DNA of 64,000 nt from Herbaspirillum sp. meg3 (lineage in GTDB: Bacteria > Pseudomonadota > Gammaproteobacteria > Burkholderiales > Burkholderiaceae_D), in the NCBI RefSeq assembly GCF_002257565.1, contig NZ_CP022736.1, positions 4,774,001-4,838,000 on the forward strand, written 5' to 3'. Of the stretch, positions 10,587 through 20,804 are shown in pieces (within the stretch, counting starts at the first letter, position 1; each line of letters begins with the position of its first letter). The position numbers and the translations under genes are program-made. The notes beneath the pieces are model-generated. The model was not told where the DNA came from, ran no database searches, and saw nothing but the letters and a program-made list of their open reading frames with translations.

Positions 10587-11219
10587 TCAGAACAAGTCGG
10601 CAAAACGGCGGGCTGCGGACTGCGCATCCTGTTCAGCCATATAGACGCTGCTGATGGCCGCCACCATATCAGTGCCTTGCGCAATGAGCGGCAGGCAATT
10701 CTCTTGGGTCATGCCGCCGATGACAATGACCGGCAGCGGAATTTCCTTCTTCGATGCAGCGACGATTTCCAGCGCGGTCTTGAATTCATATTTCTTCACG
10801 CGCGACGGGTAGAAACCGCCGAACGCCACATAGGTCGCACCGGCCGCATACGCATCACGCGCCAATTGCAAGGTACCGTAGCAGGAAGCACCGACGATCT
10901 TGTCCTTGCCGACCTGCGCGCGCACTTCCGCCACCGACGCATCGGTGCCGCCGACGTGAATGCCTTCCGCATCAAGTTCAATACAAAGGTCGACATAGTC
11001 GTTGATGATGAACGGTATGCTGTAACGACGGCAGACTTGCAGCAGCGCACTCGCCTGCTCTTTGCGTAGCGCCGCATTAGCGGTCTTGTGGCGGTATTGC
11101 ACCAGCGTCGCGCCGCCTTTGATCGCTTGTTCGGTGACGCTGACCAGCTTGTCGGTGTCGTCCCAGTCCGGGGTCACGATATACAGCCCGCGCAAGGACC
11201 ATTGTTTGGCTTCACTCAT
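10587..11219 (-). CDS. thiE: Thiamine-phosphate synthase
   Basis: Joins HMP-pyrophosphate to the thiazole phosphate to make thiamine monophosphate; cytoplasmic TIM-barrel enzyme of 210 aa. Recognisable segments are GLYIVTPD near the N-terminus, LVQYRHK (substrate-binding strand), INDYVDLCIELDAEGIHVG (the IHVG motif) and VIVIGGMTQEN near the phosphate site. The start at 11219 has AGGAGA upstream and overlaps the thiD stop by four bases (ATGA), so the two are translationally coupled. Last gene of the thi operon, followed by the shared terminator. Confidence 0.92.
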   Translation of the reverse strand: MSEAKQWSLRGLYIVTPDWDDTDKLVSVTEQAIKGGATLVQYRHKTANAALRKEQASALLQVCRRYSIPFIINDYVDLCIELDAEGIHVGGTDASVAEVRAQVGKDKIVGASCYGTLQLARDAYAAGATYVAFGGFYPSRVKKYEFKTALEIVAASKKEIPLPVIVIGGMTQENCLPLIAQGTDMVAAISSVYMAEQDAQSAARRFADLF

Positions 11220-12034
11220 TTCTGTTCTCCTGCAAATAGGGGCACGCGATTGGGGATGCGCTGACCCGGCGCAATCGCGTAAGAAGTTTCCAGCGCATGC
11301 TGGCAATAGCGCTGCGCCGCTTCGATGGCATCGTGCATCCCAAGACCTTGCGCCAACTGTGCTGACAAGGCCGCCGCCAAGGTGCAGCCGCTGCCATGAA
11401 ACTCGTCCGGCAAGCGCTGCCAGCTCCACGATGCAAACACCCCTTCAGGACCGAACCAGCGATTGACCACATCCTGATGCTGCGGACCATGCCCCCCCTT
11501 GAGCAGCACATGCTCGCAACCGCGCTGCATCAGGATCGCGGCCTGCTGTTCGGGCGCATGTTCGCTGCCGCACAGCCGGTTGGCTTCGTTGAGATTGGGT
11601 GTGATGACGGTTGCAACCGCATACAAAGACTCGATCGCCAGCGCCGCATCGTCGGTCGACAACTGATCGCCCTTGCCGTTGGCCAGCACGGGGTCGAACA
11701 CCACCGGCAAGTCCGGCTGACGCGCACGCAACTGCACAATCAAATCCGCAATCGTCTCGGCATTGCGGCGATTGCCGGCAATGCCGAGCTTGACGGCACG
11801 GATGTCGAAACGATCGATCAGCACCTGCGCCTGATGACGAATCAGCTCGGCATCGAGCGGATGCACCGCGAACACGCTGACGTTATCCTGCACCGTCAGC
11901 GCAGTCGGCACCGACAGCGGGTGGCAACCAAGCGCGCTGATGGCTGGAATATCCGCCTGCATGCCGGCGCCGCCGCTCGGATCGGAACCGGAGAACACCA
12001 GCACGCACGGCGGTGATGAACGATAAGAAGACAT
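11216..12034 (-). CDS. thiD: Hydroxymethylpyrimidine/phosphomethylpyrimidine kinase
   Basis: Phosphorylates HMP and HMP-phosphate, supplying the pyrimidine half of thiamine. 272 aa with the ribokinase-like fold: SGSDPSGGAGMQADI at the N-terminus (substrate pocket), TALTVQD, VFDPVLANGKG, VITPNLNEA and the C-terminal anion-hole/catalytic motif FHGSGCTLAAAL. The start at 12034 was chosen because conserved sequence begins there; the frame is open further upstream but overlaps thiG. It follows thiG by 14 bases and overlaps thiE by four. A bifunctional ThiD/E fusion is not present; the two are separate frames. Confidence 0.9.
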   Translation of the reverse strand: MSSYRSSPPCVLVFSGSDPSGGAGMQADIPAISALGCHPLSVPTALTVQDNVSVFAVHPLDAELIRHQAQVLIDRFDIRAVKLGIAGNRRNAETIADLIVQLRARQPDLPVVFDPVLANGKGDQLSTDDAALAIESLYAVATVITPNLNEANRLCGSEHAPEQQAAILMQRGCEHVLLKGGHGPQHQDVVNRWFGPEGVFASWSWQRLPDEFHGSGCTLAAALSAQLAQGLGMHDAIEAAQRYCQHALETSYAIAPGQRIPNRVPLFAGEQK

Positions 12035-12048
12035 CGAACCCAACCGGC

Positions 12049-12858
12049 TTAGACGACGCGGCCGGCCATCGGCGACGACGGCGAAGCGGCAAAACGTTTC
12101 GGAACACGCCCAGCGAGGAAGGCCTCGCGCCCCGCCTCCACTGCCAGCTTCATCGCACGCGCCATGCGAATCGGATCGCGCGCACCGGCAATGGCGGTAT
12201 TCATCAGCACGCCATCGCAGCCAAGCTCCATGGCAATCGCCGCATCGGAAGCCGTGCCGACACCGGCGTCGACCAGCACCGGAATCTTGGCCTGCTCGAT
12301 GATCAGCGACAGATTCCACGGATTCAGAATGCCCATCCCGGAACCGATCAGCGACGCCAGCGGCATCACCGCGACCACACCGATATCTTCCAGCATGCGT
12401 GCCTGGATAGGATCGTCGCTGCAATACACCATGACATCAAAACCATCCTTGACCAGCGTCTCGGCAGCCTTCAAGGTCTCCGGCATGTTCGGGAACAGAG
12501 TCTTCTCGTCGCCCAGCACTTCCAGCTTCACCAGCTTGTGACCGTTGAGCAATTCACGCGCCAGTTGCAGGGTGTAGACCGCATCCTCGGCGTTGTAGCA
12601 ACCTGCTGTATTGGGCAGGATGGTGTAACGCGAAGGCGGCACCACGTCGAGCAGGCTCGGCGCATTCGGATCCTGCCCGATGTTCACGCGGCGAATCGCC
12701 ACGGTGATGATGTCGGCGCCGCTGGCCTCGGTGGCCTCGCGGGTTTCGTTGAGATCCTTGTACTTGCCGCTGCCGACCAGCAGGCGCGAGTTGTAGGTCT
12801 TGCCCGCGATCGTCAAGCCGGTATCGGCGGACAAAGCGGGAGTATCGTTCATATTCAT
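12049..12858 (-). CDS. thiG: Thiazole synthase
   Basis: Forms the thiazole ring from deoxyxylulose phosphate, dehydroglycine and the sulfur on ThiS thiocarboxylate. 269 aa, (beta/alpha)8 barrel. The Schiff-base lysine should be in the HKLVKLEVLGDEKTLFPN segment; other family blocks are VAIRRVN, LLPNT-like ILPNTAGCYNAEDAV and PVLVDAGVGTASDAAIAMELG. The start at 12858 has AAAGGA six bases upstream; ATG at 12852 is an alternative. The gene is separated from thiS by about 400 bases that hold repeat copy C. Neither thiO nor thiH, which would supply dehydroglycine, is in the window. Confidence 0.92.
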   Translation of the reverse strand: MNMNDTPALSADTGLTIAGKTYNSRLLVGSGKYKDLNETREATEASGADIITVAIRRVNIGQDPNAPSLLDVVPPSRYTILPNTAGCYNAEDAVYTLQLARELLNGHKLVKLEVLGDEKTLFPNMPETLKAAETLVKDGFDVMVYCSDDPIQARMLEDIGVVAVMPLASLIGSGMGILNPWNLSLIIEQAKIPVLVDAGVGTASDAAIAMELGCDGVLMNTAIAGARDPIRMARAMKLAVEAGREAFLAGRVPKRFAASPSSPMAGRVV

Positions 12859-12904
12859 TTCAAATCCTTTCAAGCGTTTGCAAGGAGCAAACGAAAAGCA
12901 CGAG

Positions 12905-13219
12905 AGGCGAAGAAAGCGCGATGCCGAAGGCGAGCCGGTTTGGAAGTTCCGCTTGGAGCCAGCCGGTGATGCGATGCGGAAAATGGAAAAAGAGGGGAAA
13001 CTTGTCTGAGCGCAGCGAGTTTGTTTCCCCTCCCATTTTTTGCTTCGCAGCACCGGGAAGTCCGAAGGACCTGGATCCCGTTGCGTTGGAGCAATGCTCC
13101 AACCCTTTCTTTGCTTACTTTCTTTGGCGAAGCAAAGAAAGTGAGTAGCCGCCGGGCTACCCCCGGCAGCGTTGATCGAAGAGAGAACGACCTCAGCTAC
13201 GCAAAAACCAAGTCGGAAC
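12905..13219 (-). repeat. Structured intergenic repeat, copy C (inside the thiamine operon)
   Basis: Third copy of the family, reverse orientation, filling most of the 403-base gap between thiS and thiG. The terminus AAGTCGGAAC is at 13210-13219. Hairpins: GCCGGG-type stem near 13152-13168, ACTTTCTTTG/CAAAGAAAGT (13117-13142), and the long hairpin about 12962-13056, whose inner stem is GAGGGGAAAC/GTTTCCCCTC in element orientation, a paired A-T to G-C change relative to copies A and B. An extra stem TTGGAGC/GCTCCAA (13086-13102) is unique to this copy. It is transcribed as part of the thi mRNA. Confidence 0.84.
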
Positions 13220-13261
13220 AAAACACAAAGCGTCGTCAGTCAGGGCGACGGAGTGCAGAAA

Positions 13262-13462
13262 TCACCCCCCGCCGATAGCCCTCACAACATCCACCCGATC
13301 CGCCTCAACCAGCACCCGCCCCGCCCACAACTGCGACGGCACCACCTGCCGATTCACCGCCACCGCCACCGCCTTCCCGGTCAGCTCCAGCGCAGCGATC
13401 AGCTGCACCAGATCAGCACCATCGGCAATGGCATGCGGCTTGCCATTCAATTCAATCTGCAT
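13262..13462 (-). CDS. thiS: Sulfur-carrier protein ThiS
   Basis: Ubiquitin-like sulfur carrier of 66 aa, the normal size. It begins MQIELNGKPHAIADGADLVQ and ends RAIGGG; the C-terminal Gly-Gly is the site of adenylation and thiocarboxylation. The middle VAVAVNRQVVPSQLWAG matches the family's NxxxVPRxxW-type segment. It lies 17 bases after thiC. The Shine-Dalgarno is weak, so translation may depend on coupling to thiC. The last codons run into a C-tract on the plus strand, so the frame end should be read with some care. Confidence 0.88.
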   Translation of the reverse strand: MQIELNGKPHAIADGADLVQLIAALELTGKAVAVAVNRQVVPSQLWAGRVLVEADRVDVVRAIGGG

Positions 13463-13479
13463 CGCATTCACCGCAACAA

Positions 13480-15393
<1,914 letters not shown>

Positions 15394-15411
15394 TTTGGCT
15401 CCTTTGCTTAA

Positions 15412-15678
15412 GGGGCCGGCAATCAATGAATTTGTGAAGTGCGTTCTGCCCAGAATGCGTGCTGGCAAGGCGCGTGGCGCAGCAGGTGGTGGGCCCACCT
15501 GCAAGCCATGCAACGCAGCTAGCGCGCATTCTGGACAGAACCCGGAGGGAACAGACCCTAGGCGTCGCCTGTCGTTGTTGTGACTCCTTGCCGTAGCACC
15601 GCTACGTCGCGTCGTCACACCTAGACAGTCAACGCCTAGAATCTGTTCGCACTCATAAATTCATTGATTGCCGGCCCC
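15412..15678. repeat. Palindromic multi-arm element in the thiC leader (MITE-like or structured RNA)
   Basis: A 22-bp perfect inverted repeat, 15412-15433 with 15657-15678, encloses 223 bp that fold into two separate arms. Arm 1: 15443-15463 pairs with 15521-15541 (21 nt, two mismatches) and is capped by the perfect 8-bp hairpin GCAGGTGG/CCACCTGC (15482-15502). Arm 2: 15549-15565 pairs with 15632-15648 (15 of 17), then CTGTC/GACAG (15569-15573, 15624-15628), GTGAC/GTCAC (15580-15584, 15614-15618) and the tip GTAGC/GCTAC (15593-15605). No credible coding frame and no clear target duplication were seen. It could be a small non-autonomous transposon or a functional leader structure. Confidence 0.85.
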
Positions 15679-15757
15679 GATTACTTGGCTTGGAGCCAGC
15701 AAAGGAGGATTCGGAAAGAGACCTGTTGCGTGTTGAAGATGCAATACGGCAGTTCCG

Positions 15758-15842
15758 GCGCTTCCCTTCGCTGGCATTACCCAGATCAGGTTCAAGGGTA
15801 TTTCTCACCCGTTTGCCGTACTTTGGCATTCAGGACCCCTAG
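15758..15842 (-). ncRNA. TPP riboswitch aptamer (THI element) upstream of thiC
   Basis: Read on the minus strand the region carries the THI-box landmarks in order: AGGGGTCC at the start, CTGA-type helix, GTGAGAAATACCC, then CTTGAACCTGATCTGG and GTAATGCCAGCGAAGGGAAG. The last two blocks are near-identical to the family consensus. TPP binding would repress the thi operon. The aptamer lies about 365 bases upstream of the thiC ATG, an unusually long distance because of the 267-bp element in between. No intrinsic terminator was seen, which favours control at translation initiation. Confidence 0.93.
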
Positions 15843-15880
15843 CATTTGTTTCTCTTACTTCGTTCAGTTTCAAACGTCGT

Positions 15881-15910
15881 GGGCCGGATTCTACACCCAT
15901 AATCCGGCCC
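15881..15910. other. Perfect stem-loop between TRAP operon and thiC riboswitch
   Basis: GGGCCGGATT (15881-15890) pairs perfectly with AATCCGGCCC (15901-15910) around a 10-base loop. It lies 27 bases after the TRAP permease stop codon and just upstream of the TPP aptamer, both on the minus strand. There is no U-run after it, so it may be a weak or Rho-assisted terminator, or a 3'-end-protecting hairpin. Read-through from the TRAP operon into the thi operon is possible. Confidence 0.55.
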
Positions 15911-15936
15911 GTGACATCACAAATTTCGACTAGTTG

Positions 15937-17802
15937 TCATGAGAGAAATCCTATAGAGATCCATGGCACTGCGGCAACAATCAGCAGCCCGGCAAGCAGC
16001 GCACCGAGGTAAGGCCAGATCTTGCGCATGCCTGCATCCGGGCTGACGCGGCCGATGGTGCAGGCGCTGTAATAGCCCAATCCGAAGGGCGGTGCGAACA
16101 AGCCGATGCCCATTGCGAGGATTACCACCATCGCGTAATGCACCTCGTGCACGCCGAGTTGCCTGGCAATTGGAAACAGCAGCGGCCCGAACAGAACCAT
16201 CGCCGGAATCCCTTCCAGCACGCTGCCTAGCACGATGAACGTGACGATGGAAATCAGCAGAAAACCCCAGCGTCCTCCCGGCATCAGCGACATGATGTGC
16301 GCCAGATCATGCGAGAAGCCCGACTGGGTCAGCGCCCATGCCATGCAAGTTGCGGTGCCGATGATGAACAGGATCGCGCCCGACAGCGAAGCGGTTTCGA
16401 CCAGCATCGGATACAGGCGCTTCACGTCGAAGCGGCGATAGACGAGGATCCCCACCACGATCGTGTAGGCGATGCCGATGGTCGAGACTTCGGTCGCCGT
16501 CGCCACACCTTCCACCACCGCCGTGCGGATCAACACGGGAATCGCCAGCGCCGGCAGCGCGACAACGAACGTACGCAGCACGACTTGCAGCGATGCGCGC
16601 TTGACGTCTTTGAGATTGCTTTCCGAGATGCGTTGACGCGCAAGGATCGCCAGCGCAACCGCCAGCACGATGCCCGGCAACAAGCCGCCGGTGAACAGTG
16701 CCGCAATCGATACCCCGGTGACGGAGCCGATGGTGATCAGCACCAGCGAGGGTGGAATCGTCTCGGCCATTGCGCCGGATGCGGCCAGCAAGGACACCAG
16801 TTCACCCTCTTCCATGCCGCGCTTCTTCATCTCGGGAAACAGCACCGGCGCCACCGCCGCCATGTCGGCCGTCTTGGCGCCAGAGATGCCCGACACCAGC
16901 ATGATTGCGCCCAGCAGTACGTATGACAACCCACCGCGCACATGCCCCAGCAGCGATGCCAGAAAAGCCACCATGGCCTTCGCCATCTGCGTCATTTCAA
17001 TCAGTTGCCCGAGCAGGATGAACAGCGGCACCGCCAACAAAATCAGCGAACTCATGCCTTCGTTGACCCGGCCCGGCACGACTTCCAGCGGTGTCGACGT
17101 GGTGCACAATAAATAAGCAATCGTGACCAGTCCGAAACAGAATGCAATCGGCACGCCAGCCAGCACGCCCGCACCCAGCAACAGGATGAAGAAGAACGCC
17201 AGATTCCAGTTGCCCATCGCTTGCAGATTGCTGCCGCCGAGATACAAGGCCGCAGCAATCGCCGCCAGCACCAGCGCGACGAAACCCAGATCGCGCCAGC
17301 CATGACGCGCCAGCCGCAAACCGGATACGCACAGCATCAGTACGCAGCCGACCGCCAGCGCCGCTTCGCGCACGGTGCCGGGCACCCCCAGCGCGGGCGT
17401 TTCCACCACCCATTCGTTCTGTGCGTACTCGACTGCGGGCAGCAACAGCATGGCGATGAACAGGCATGGCGTACCGACTGCGATGGCCTCGATACGCGCG
17501 CGCCAGGCCGGCGACAATTTGCCGATCAGCGCCGTCATGCGCATGTGCTCGCCGCGCCGCAAGGCCACTGCCGCGCCGAACATCGCCAGCCACAGAAACA
17601 CGGTCGATGCCAGTTCATCCGCCCACACCAGCGGCTGATGCAGCACGAAGCGCGAGAACACGCTGGTGAGCAAAATCGCCACTTCCGCCACCACGGCGAT
17701 AGCGGCCGGAATTTCGATGAGCATGCCCAGCGCACGGTCCAGGTGCGTCAAACCCAGACTGGCGCGCGGCATGGTCTCGATGTGATGGCCGGCGGCCATC
17801 AT
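15937..17802 (-). CDS. Fused TRAP transporter permease (DctQ-DctM)
   Basis: TRAP permease of 621 aa joining the small four-span DctQ unit (residues about 20-165; PLVWADELASTVFLWLAMFGAAVALRR is typical DctQ) to the large multi-span DctM channel (about 190-621; GVPIAFCFGLVTI, SGISGAKTADMAAVAPVLFPEM, and FAPPFGLGYYSAC near the end). Uses a sodium or proton gradient to import a carboxylate or related polar metabolite delivered by the binding protein. Its ATG overlaps the stop of the binding-protein gene by four bases. Last gene of the operon with SDR and split transketolase; substrate not determinable from sequence. Confidence 0.9.
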   Translation of the reverse strand: MMAAGHHIETMPRASLGLTHLDRALGMLIEIPAAIAVVAEVAILLTSVFSRFVLHQPLVWADELASTVFLWLAMFGAAVALRRGEHMRMTALIGKLSPAWRARIEAIAVGTPCLFIAMLLLPAVEYAQNEWVVETPALGVPGTVREAALAVGCVLMLCVSGLRLARHGWRDLGFVALVLAAIAAALYLGGSNLQAMGNWNLAFFFILLLGAGVLAGVPIAFCFGLVTIAYLLCTTSTPLEVVPGRVNEGMSSLILLAVPLFILLGQLIEMTQMAKAMVAFLASLLGHVRGGLSYVLLGAIMLVSGISGAKTADMAAVAPVLFPEMKKRGMEEGELVSLLAASGAMAETIPPSLVLITIGSVTGVSIAALFTGGLLPGIVLAVALAILARQRISESNLKDVKRASLQVVLRTFVVALPALAIPVLIRTAVVEGVATATEVSTIGIAYTIVVGILVYRRFDVKRLYPMLVETASLSGAILFIIGTATCMAWALTQSGFSHDLAHIMSLMPGGRWGFLLISIVTFIVLGSVLEGIPAMVLFGPLLFPIARQLGVHEVHYAMVVILAMGIGLFAPPFGLGYYSACTIGRVSPDAGMRKIWPYLGALLAGLLIVAAVPWISIGFLS

Positions 17803-18839
17803 GCAAGCTCTCCGGAATATTGCTGCAGCAGATGCCAGCCCTGTTCGCCGAATTTGGCTTTCCAGTCTTTATAGAACGTGGTCTTGCGCAAGGCATCGCG
17901 AAAGGCGTTCTTGTCGACGTCGATGAATTGCAGGCCTTTGCCGGTCAGCTCCTGACGCAAGGAGTCGTTGAGCTTGGCGATATCGGCACGCTGATCCAGC
18001 GCCGCCTTGTCGAACTCGCGCAGCACAATTGCCTGCACGTCCGCCGGCAATTTCTGGAAGGCGCGCTTGTTACCCAGCACCAGATACGCATCCCACACAT
18101 GGCTGGTCATGCTGCAATATTTCTGCACTTCATACAGGCGCGCGGTGGCAATGATGGGCAGCGGATTTTCCTGCCCTTCGACCAGCTTGGTTTGCAGTGA
18201 GGAATACACCTCATTGAAGTTGATCGGCGTCGGCCCGGCGCCCAGCGACTGAAACAGCGAAGTCAGGATAGGCGCTGCCGGCACGCGTAACTTCATGCCG
18301 CGCAGATCGTCCGGTGTGCGGATCGGTTTGACGCCGGAAGTGATCTGGCGGAAGCCGTTGTTCCAGCTGCGCGACATGCTCATGACGCCGACCTTGTCGA
18401 TCTGGCTGAAGACGTATTTGCCGAGATCGCCGTCCATCGCCTTCCACACTTCATCGTAGTTGGAGAAGGCAAAGCCGGTGTTGACGATACCGGCCGCCGG
18501 CACCAGCGTAGCCAGGATGGAGGCGGCGATGTTGAAGAATTCGACGCCGCCGTTGCGCACCTGCGCCAGCAAGTCCGTGTCGGAACCGAGCTGATTTGCC
18601 GGAAACAGCTTGATATCCACGCGACCGTTGGTGGCTTCCTTGATGCGCGTGATGGCGTCTTGCGCCCGCTTGTTGACCGGATGGGTCGGGTCTTGTCCGG
18701 TGGCGAACTTGTAGTTGAATTCCGCAGCGTGGGCGTATTTGGTAATCCATGCCGACATCGGCAGGGTTGCGCCGACGGCGCCGTAGGTCAAGATCTTGCG
18801 GCGGGTGATCCCGCTCTGCGTGAGTGCGTCCTTGGTCAT
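17799..18839 (-). CDS. TRAP transporter substrate-binding protein (DctP family)
   Basis: Periplasmic binding protein, 346 aa. The leader MTKDALTQSGITRRKILTYG carries a TRRKIL twin-arginine-like motif, so export may go through Tat; cleavage is likely near HAAEF. Family segments are PVNKRAQDAITRIKEATNGRVDIKLFPANQLG and the ligand-contact region around MKLRVPAAPILTSLFQSLGAGPTPINFNEVYSSLQ, including the Arg that usually binds a carboxylate. The start at 18839 has GGAG seven bases upstream. It is placed 88 bases after the transketolase C-subunit gene and overlaps the permease gene. Confidence 0.9.
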   Translation of the reverse strand: MTKDALTQSGITRRKILTYGAVGATLPMSAWITKYAHAAEFNYKFATGQDPTHPVNKRAQDAITRIKEATNGRVDIKLFPANQLGSDTDLLAQVRNGGVEFFNIAASILATLVPAAGIVNTGFAFSNYDEVWKAMDGDLGKYVFSQIDKVGVMSMSRSWNNGFRQITSGVKPIRTPDDLRGMKLRVPAAPILTSLFQSLGAGPTPINFNEVYSSLQTKLVEGQENPLPIIATARLYEVQKYCSMTSHVWDAYLVLGNKRAFQKLPADVQAIVLREFDKAALDQRADIAKLNDSLRQELTGKGLQFIDVDKNAFRDALRKTTFYKDWKAKFGEQGWHLLQQYSGELA

Positions 18840-18927
18840 GTCTGTCTCCTTGATTTTGGTTTTACTTGTTATTGCATGCAGTCGTTCCTGTTTTTCCTGT
18901 CTTGTTTCCTTTTCCAGTGCGTAGTGC

Positions 18928-19959
18928 CTACAGCCATGACTTGATGTTGGCCGACATGACGGCGGCAGAAATGCCGTATCGGTCGTGCAAGGTCGGCAAG
19001 GCGCCGGCATCGAGGAAAGCATCCGGCAAGCCGATCTGGCGGAAGGCTGGCGGCCGCACGTTGGCGCGCATCAGCACGCCTGCCACTGCTTCGCCGAGGC
19101 CGCCGACGATGGAGTGGTTTTCTGCGACGATAACCATGCGGCCGCTGCGCGCCGCTTCCTTGCGGATAGTGTCTTCGTCGAGCGGCTTGATCGTCGGCAC
19201 GTGCAGCACGCCGACGTCGACGCCGTCCTTTTGCAGCAGCTTGGCCGCTTCCAGCGCACGCATGGTCATCAGGCCCGCGGAAATGATCAGCACATCGCGG
19301 CCGTCGCGGATCATCTTGGCTTTGCCCAGTTCGAACTTGTAGTTGTACTCGTCCAGTACGGCCGGTACGTTGCCGCGCAACAGGCGCATGTAGACCGGCC
19401 CCTGATGTTCTGCGATCTGCGGCACCGCCTGTTCGATATCGAGCGCGTCGCAGGGATCGACGATGGTCAGGTTGGGCATGGCACGGAAAATCGCCAGGTC
19501 GTCGGTGGCCTGATGGCTGGGTCCGTAACCGGTGGTGAGTCCCGGCAGCGCGGCGACGATCTTGACGTTGAGGCTTTCCTCCGCAATCGCCATGCAGATG
19601 AAGTCGTAGGCACGGCGCGACGCAAACACGGCGTAGGTCGTCGCGAACGGCACCATGCCCTCACGCGCCATGCCGGCGGCGGCGCCCATGAGCAACTGCT
19701 CGGCCATGCCCATTTCGTAGAAGCGCTCCGGATGCTCCTTGGCGAAGATGTGCAGGTCGGTGTACTTGGCCAGATCGGCGGTCATGCCGACAATGTCGGT
19801 GCGCACATTGGCCAGCTCTGCCAGCGCATGACCAAACGGCGCCGGACGTGTTGCCTGTCCCTCGGCCGCCAGCGAGGCGATCATCGCCGAGGTGGTAAGA
19901 CGCGGTTTGACAGGCGCCTCATTGTTGACGTTGATCTGTTTTTCTTTAACTTGGTTCAT
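18928..19959 (-). CDS. Transketolase-like enzyme, C-terminal subunit
   Basis: Second half of a two-subunit TPP-dependent transketolase, 343 aa: pyrimidine-binding domain (FGHALAELANVRTDIVGMTADLAKYTDL, RFYEMGMAEQLLMGAAAGMAREG) followed by the C-terminal transketolase domain (DVGVLHVPTIKPLDEDTI). The conserved glutamate that activates TPP should be in the MGMAEQ motif. The ATG overlaps the stop of the N-subunit gene by four bases. A start at 19959 is preferred over an upstream in-frame ATG because GGGAG is correctly spaced. Housekeeping transketolase is a single ~670-aa chain, so this pair is probably dedicated to the pathway of this operon. Confidence 0.88.
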   Translation of the reverse strand: MNQVKEKQINVNNEAPVKPRLTTSAMIASLAAEGQATRPAPFGHALAELANVRTDIVGMTADLAKYTDLHIFAKEHPERFYEMGMAEQLLMGAAAGMAREGMVPFATTYAVFASRRAYDFICMAIAEESLNVKIVAALPGLTTGYGPSHQATDDLAIFRAMPNLTIVDPCDALDIEQAVPQIAEHQGPVYMRLLRGNVPAVLDEYNYKFELGKAKMIRDGRDVLIISAGLMTMRALEAAKLLQKDGVDVGVLHVPTIKPLDEDTIRKEAARSGRMVIVAENHSIVGGLGEAVAGVLMRANVRPPAFRQIGLPDAFLDAGALPTLHDRYGISAAVMSANIKSWL

Positions 19960-20795
19960 GCGTCGCTCCCGACATAAAGCGTATCGAGCGCCAGTTGCCA
20001 TTCTTCAGGATCGACACGGATAAAGTGATTCTTTTCGCGCCCTTCGAGGAAAGGCACGCCCTTGCACATCTTGGTGTCGCAGATGATCACGCGCGGCTTG
20101 TCTTCCGCCAGCACGCGCGCACGATCGAACGCCGCGACCACTTCCTTGAGATTGTTGCCGTCGACGCGCTGCACATACCAGCCAAAGGCCTGCCACTTGT
20201 CGGCCAGCGGTTCGAAGTTGAGCACGCTCTTGGACGGGCCGTCGGCTTGCTGGTTGTTGACATCGACAATCGCGATAAGGTTACCCAGCTTCCAATGTGC
20301 GGCGGACATGGCGGCTTCCCAGGTCGCCCCTTCATCGAGCTCGCCGTCCGACAAAAGGTTGTAGACGAAGGAGGAGGACTTCTTGCGCTTGAGGCCGAGC
20401 GACATGCCGACTGCAACCGTCAGTCCCTGTCCGAGCGAGCCGCCGGTGATTTCCATGCCGGGCGTATACGCCGCCATACCCGACATCGGCAAACGGCTGT
20501 CGTCGCCGCCGTAGGTTTCCAGCTCTTCTTCCGGCAGCACGCCGGCTTCGATCAGCACCGAATACAAGGCGATGGCGTAGTGGCCGATCGACAGCAGGAA
20601 TCGGTCGCGCTCTTCCCAATGCGGATCTTCCGGCTTGTAGCGCAGCGCGCGAAAGTACGCGACCGCGAGCACGTCGGAGATGCCCAGCGCCTGCGCGATG
20701 TAGCCCTGCCCCTGCACCTCGCCCATGCGCAGTGCTTTCTTGCGGATGCGATAGGCGCGTTCTGCGAGGGTGAAGTTTTGTTCCATGGTAGTCAT
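19956..20795 (-). CDS. Transketolase-like enzyme, N-terminal (TPP-binding) subunit
   Basis: First half of the split transketolase, 279 aa. The TPP/Mg motif is SDGELDEGATWEAAMSAA followed 24-27 residues later by VDVNN; Ser replaces the first Gly of the textbook GDG, as in some split forms. Other transketolase landmarks: LSIGHYAIALYSVL and GGSLGQGLTVAVGMSLG. AAGGAG precedes the ATG at good spacing. It lies nine bases after the SDR gene. Such split enzymes move two-carbon units between ketoses and aldoses; the physiological ketose here is unknown. Confidence 0.88.
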   Translation of the reverse strand: MTTMEQNFTLAERAYRIRKKALRMGEVQGQGYIAQALGISDVLAVAYFRALRYKPEDPHWEERDRFLLSIGHYAIALYSVLIEAGVLPEEELETYGGDDSRLPMSGMAAYTPGMEITGGSLGQGLTVAVGMSLGLKRKKSSSFVYNLLSDGELDEGATWEAAMSAAHWKLGNLIAIVDVNNQQADGPSKSVLNFEPLADKWQAFGWYVQRVDGNNLKEVVAAFDRARVLAEDKPRVIICDTKMCKGVPFLEGREKNHFIRVDPEEWQLALDTLYVGSDA

Positions 20796-20804
20796 CGCAA
20801 CTCC

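Noticed and set aside
15881..15910. Standard intrinsic terminator for the TRAP operon
   Set aside because: The stem is perfect but the following bases on the minus strand are ACGACG, without a U-run, so it is listed only as a stem-loop.
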